Assembly: GCA_004144935.1 (NCBI GenBank)
Contig: SDZP01000150.1
Location: forward strand, 1 to 8,178
Length of the DNA: 8,178 nt
Direction: 5' to 3'
From: Caulobacteraceae bacterium
GTDB lineage: Bacteria > Pseudomonadota > Alphaproteobacteria > Caulobacterales > Caulobacteraceae
Every line of letters starts with the position of its first letter. Within the stretch, counting starts at the first letter, position 1. Below are positions 5,885-8,178 of the stretch, in pieces. The position numbers and the translations under genes were made by a program. A model generated the notes under the pieces. It saw nothing but the letters and a program-made list of their open reading frames with translations, ran no database searches and was not told the DNA's origin.

Positions 5885-6832
5885 CTAGCCCCTCGCCTCG
5901 CTGAGCGCCGCGCCAAGGGTGCGGGTCGCCAGGGTCACTTTGAACGCGTTTTCTTCGGTCGGTCTGGCGCCGGCAAACACCTGCTCGGCCACCGCCCTGG
6001 CGCCGCCGGGCATGGCGCTTTCGGCCGCCTCGACCCGCCAGGGCTTGTGGGCCACGCCGCCGAACGCCGCCCTGCCCGTCCCGTCCGGTTGAACGACGGC
6101 GGCGACGGAAACGAGCGCGAAGGCGTAGGAGGCCCGGTCGCGGACCTTGCGGTAGATGTGCTGGCCGCCGATCGGTTTTGGCAGCGTCACCGCCGTGATC
6201 AGCTCACCCGGAGCCAGCACCGTCTCCACGGCCGGCGTCTCGGCCGGCAGGCGGTGGAAGTCGGCGATGGGGATGGCCCGGGTCTCGCCGCCCGGCCGCA
6301 CCGTCTCGACCACGGCGTCCAGCACCCGCATGGCCACCGCCATGTCGCTGGGATGGGTGGCGATGCACTGGTCGCTGACGCCGATCACCGCCAGCGGCCG
6401 GCTGAAGCCGCCGATGGCCGAACAGCCGCTGCCGGGGTTGCGTTTGTTGCAGGGCTGGGCGGTGTCGTAGAAGTAGGGGCAGCGGGTCCGCTGCAGCAGG
6501 TTGCCGGCCGTCGTGGCCTTGTTGCGCAGCTGGCCCGAGGCGCCGGCCAGCAGAGCCCGCGACAGGACGCCATAGTCCTTGCGCACCCGCTTGTCGGCGG
6601 CCAGGTCGCTGTTGCGGACCAAGGCCCCGATGCGCAGGCCGCCATCCGCGGTCTTCTCGATTTTGTCCAGGTCCAGCTTGTTGACGTCGACCAGATGGGT
6701 CGGCGTCTCGATCTCCAGCTTCATCAGGTCCAGGAGGTTGGTGCCGCCGGCGATGAACCGCGCGCCGGGCTTGCTGGCCGCCGCCGCCGCCTCGGCCGGG
6801 GTGCGGGCGCGCTCGTAGGTGAAGCTTCTCAT
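5885..6832 (-). CDS. paoB: Aldehyde oxidoreductase FAD-binding subunit with extra cysteine cluster, PaoB-like
   Basis: The protein has 315 residues from ATG 6832. The start overlaps the upstream gene's stop (ATGA, 4 nt), and a GGGGA site lies about 7 nt before it. The FAD domain shows the pyrophosphate loop FIAGGTNLLDLMKLE (26-40) and the second loop KATTAGNLLQRTRCPYFYD (105-123). Cysteines C118, C128, C137 and C156 sit in and after a CPYFYD...CNKRNPGSGC insert. This matches PaoB-type subunits, where such cysteines hold an additional [4Fe-4S] cluster, and is not found in ordinary XdhB/CoxM medium subunits. QCIATHPSDMAVAM (155-168) is the conserved end of that domain. The C-terminal third (about 210-310) is the CO-dehydrogenase flavoprotein C-terminal domain (IYRKVRDRASYAFALV, 226-241). 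It relays electrons from the Fe-S subunit to an external acceptor. Longer upstream frames run into the small-subunit gene in the wrong frame and are not real. Confidence 0.93.
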   Translation of the reverse strand: MRSFTYERARTPAEAAAAASKPGARFIAGGTNLLDLMKLEIETPTHLVDVNKLDLDKIEKTADGGLRIGALVRNSDLAADKRVRKDYGVLSRALLAGASGQLRNKATTAGNLLQRTRCPYFYDTAQPCNKRNPGSGCSAIGGFSRPLAVIGVSDQCIATHPSDMAVAMRVLDAVVETVRPGGETRAIPIADFHRLPAETPAVETVLAPGELITAVTLPKPIGGQHIYRKVRDRASYAFALVSVAAVVQPDGTGRAAFGGVAHKPWRVEAAESAMPGGARAVAEQVFAGARPTEENAFKVTLATRTLGAALSEARG

Positions 6833-7464
6833 GCCTGGGTCCCCGCCACGTCCTCGATGGCCTCGATGATGTTGGAGTAGGCCCCGCAACGGCAGATGTT
6901 GCCGCTCATCCGCTCGCGCAGTTCGTCGGCGGTCACCTTGGGCTTGGCGTTGAGGTCGGCGGTGACATGGCTGGGGGCGCCGGCCTTGATCTCCTCCAGC
7001 ACCGCCACCGCCGAGCAGATCTGGCCGGGCGTGCAGTAGCCGCACTGGTAGCCGTCGTGCTTGACGAAGGCCGCCTGCATCGGATGCAGGTCGCCGGGCG
7101 CGCCCAGGCCCTCGATGGTGGTGACCTTGTCGCCGTCGTGCATCACCGCCAGGCTCAGGCAGCTGTTGATCCGGCGGCCCTCGACGATGACCGTGCAGGC
7201 CCCGCACTGGCCGTGGTCGCAGCCCTTCTTGGTGCCAGTCAGGCGGAGATGCTCGCGCAAGGCGTCCAGCAGCGTCGTCCGGTTGTCGACCGTCAGCTCG
7301 CGCCGCTTGCCGTTGACCACCAACGTCACCGTCCCACCGGCCGGCGCCTGCGGCGCGGCCCTGGCAGGGGCGGTGCCGGCCGCAGCGGACCCGGCGGCCG
7401 CCGTGGCCGCGCCGGCGATAATCAGACCCCGTCGCGACACATCAATCTCCGGAAATGGCTGCAT
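6829..7464 (-). CDS. paoA: Aldehyde oxidoreductase [2Fe-2S] subunit with Tat signal, PaoA-like
   Basis: The protein has 211 residues from ATG 7464, with AGGAGA 10 nt upstream. A twin-arginine signal is present: SRRGLI (10-15), then a hydrophobic Ala/Gly stretch (about 14-34) and an Ala-x-Ala site near 34-37 (ARAA). The mature part starts with a plant-ferredoxin-type domain holding C82, C87, C90 and C102 (CX4CX2CX11C). An all-helical domain follows with C141/C144 and C191/C193 (CGYCTPG and CRCG), which hold the second [2Fe-2S] cluster. All eight cluster ligands are present. In the enzyme these clusters carry electrons from the molybdenum centre to FAD. The Tat signal implies periplasmic location of the whole complex, the other two subunits travelling with this one. 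It is first in the operon; its stop overlaps the next start by 4 nt. A 314-nt gap upstream would contain the promoter, though I cannot point to it. Confidence 0.94.
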   Translation of the reverse strand: MQPFPEIDVSRRGLIIAGAATAAAGSAAAGTAPARAAPQAPAGGTVTLVVNGKRRELTVDNRTTLLDALREHLRLTGTKKGCDHGQCGACTVIVEGRRINSCLSLAVMHDGDKVTTIEGLGAPGDLHPMQAAFVKHDGYQCGYCTPGQICSAVAVLEEIKAGAPSHVTADLNAKPKVTADELRERMSGNICRCGAYSNIIEAIEDVAGTQA

Positions 7465-7778
7465 GAGGCTGTTCTCTCCTGACCCTGGTCATCAACGGCG
7501 GCGCAGGGCGCGCGTTCCGTTGAGGGAAAGGGGACTTGGTCTTCGGCCGGGACGATGGGCATGCAGAAACTGCTCCAACACCCCGATCATCCCGGCGTGC
7601 CGGGATCCAGTTCGTAGAACTCGGTGCTTTCCGGCAAAGCGCGGAGAGGCGTTTGAACCACGTCAGTTCCTGATGCGCCCCTCAGGCGCCCTATGAACTG
7701 GATCCCGGCATTCGCCGGGATGAGCGGATTTTGAAGGAAGCTTGCCGTGAAGCTCGGCAGAGCCAATGTCGCTTGCAC
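7465..7778. other. Intergenic region between esterase and aldehyde oxidoreductase operon
   Basis: This 314-nt gap has no convincing gene in either strand. Its main content is the inverted hairpin pair at 7587-7723. The 122 nt between that pair and the paoA start should hold the operon promoter; I see no strong -35/-10 and no clear operator. The only recognisable translation signal is AGGAGA at 7475-7480, the ribosome site of the small subunit. Confidence 0.5.
7587..7723. repeat. REP-like inverted hairpin pair (BIME- or MITE-like)
   Basis: The left unit (7587-7617) and right unit (7691-7723) are inverted copies of one another over about 31-33 nt, differing by a 2-nt indel and one substitution. 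Each unit is itself a hairpin: ATCCCGGC-gt-GCCGGGAT at 7589-7606 and ATCCCGGC-attc-GCCGGGAT at 7702-7721, both with 8-bp perfect stems, followed by the shared tail CCAGTTC/GAACTGG. A 73-nt centre (7618-7690) separates them and contains a small GCGCC/GGCGC hairpin. The TCATCCCGGC...GCCGGGATCCAG form is a familiar dispersed intergenic repeat of GC-rich proteobacteria. It may cap the esterase message at its 3' end. No transposase is encoded here, so if mobile it moved in trans. Confidence 0.82.
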
Positions 7779-8178
7779 CTATGGCCCTTCGGCCCACAGC
7801 CATTCGATCGCCTCCGGAAGCGTCTGTTCCAGCACCCGCTGGTCGAAATGCCGGCCCTCGCGGGACAGGGTGAACCGGTAATCGTAGCACTTCGCCGCCA
7901 GCGCCGCCGCCATCCGACGGTTGGCCAGCGGCCAGTTGTGCCAGGTCTCCTCGGGATCGTCGGCGTGCAGGTCCCGCTCGCCGACTTCCAGCCAGATCTT
8001 CAGGGGCTTGCGGGGCGCCGCCGGAATGAGGGCGGCATGATATTCCCAGGCCCCGCGCGGCGTGGCGGGGTCCGGCGGCGACTGCTGGTTCACAAAGGTG
8101 CCGGAGTAGGACAGCACCCGCCGCCAGCGGTCCGGGTGAAACCAGGCCATGGTGAAGGCGCAGGCCGCCCCCGAACTG
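7779..8178 (-). CDS. Alpha/beta-hydrolase-fold esterase (enterochelin-esterase-like), C-terminal part
   Basis: The last 132 residues are in the window; the frame stays open to the edge, so the true start is beyond base 8178 and the internal Met at 8150 is not the start. The first visible residues, SSGAACAFTMAW, match the nucleophile elbow (GxSxG type) of this group; one of the two leading serines (most likely the second) is the probable catalytic residue. The next block, PDRWRRVLSYSGTFVN, is typical of Fes/IroE-like putative esterases. VGERDLHADDPEETWHNW (about 66-83 of the visible part) is the segment where the family places an acidic residue. REGRHFDQR supplies the likely catalytic His, and the end LPEAIEWLW is the usual C-terminal helix. 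The protein is probably a carboxylester hydrolase; whether it acts on siderophores, sugar esters or polymers cannot be told. No partner gene is visible downstream before the hairpin pair. Confidence 0.85.
   Translation of the reverse strand, partial: SSGAACAFTMAWFHPDRWRRVLSYSGTFVNQQSPPDPATPRGAWEYHAALIPAAPRKPLKIWLEVGERDLHADDPEETWHNWPLANRRMAAALAAKCYDYRFTLSREGRHFDQRVLEQTLPEAIEWLWAEGP

Noticed and set aside
3881..6880. A 999-residue open frame on the plus strand
   Set aside because: It lies antisense to two full-length, motif-complete oxidoreductase subunits. Its composition (Gly, Ala, His, Gln, Arg, Asp rich, no domain) is what the antisense of GC-rich codons gives.
6833..7207. Extension of the FAD-subunit frame upstream to 7207 (440-residue version)
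   Set aside because: The added part is the [2Fe-2S] gene out of frame; the ATGA overlap at 6829-6832 and the family's usual length fix the start at 6832.
7061..7696. A 211-residue plus-strand frame spanning the small subunit and the intergenic hairpins
   Set aside because: It runs antisense to the [2Fe-2S] domain and through a repeat; there is no motif and no sensible start.
7587..7723. A CRISPR array or insertion-sequence end
   Set aside because: There are only two inverted units, not direct repeats with equal spacers, and no transposase frame or target duplication is visible.

Overview
The window is GC-rich bacterial DNA in which every convincing gene lies on the minus strand, so it is best read from high to low coordinates. 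The base composition, the marked third-position GC bias (which produces long meaningless antisense frames) and the gene families point to an alphaproteobacterium. Caulobacterales (Caulobacter, Phenylobacterium or Brevundimonas type) is my best guess, made by family resemblance and not by any database search.

In transcription order the layout is as follows. (1) 8178-7779: the 3' part of an alpha/beta-hydrolase-fold esterase of the enterochelin-esterase-like group. (2) 7778-7465: a 314-base non-coding gap holding a pair of inverted REP-like hairpins. (3) 7464-3689: a compact three-gene operon for a PaoABC-type molybdenum-containing aldehyde oxidoreductase, made of a Tat-exported [2Fe-2S] subunit, an FAD subunit with an extra cysteine-rich (4Fe-4S type) segment, and a molybdopterin catalytic subunit. 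The genes overlap by 4 nt or are 3 nt apart. (4) 3656-2498: an Rrf2-family repressor overlapping a class I SAM-dependent methyltransferase, with a perfect 7-bp inverted repeat touching the repressor start codon. (5) 2394-1024: a one-component regulator candidate with an N-terminal DNA-binding-like domain, one membrane helix and a TPR-rich C-terminal part. (6) 783-1: the N-terminus of a large secreted beta-helical, autotransporter-like surface protein that runs off the window.

Two functional pairings stand out. The Rrf2 regulator and the methyltransferase are translationally linked and probably autoregulated through the inverted repeat. The membrane-anchored HTH-TPR protein sits directly upstream of the surface protein in the same orientation, so it may sense envelope state and control it; this is inference from position only. 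The aldehyde oxidoreductase operon is conventional except that no PaoD/XdhC-type cofactor-insertion gene follows it here. Nothing in the window amounts to a clearly new defence or mobile system. The most novel-looking parts are the membrane regulator with its neighbouring surface protein, and the Rrf2-methyltransferase module with its operator candidate.
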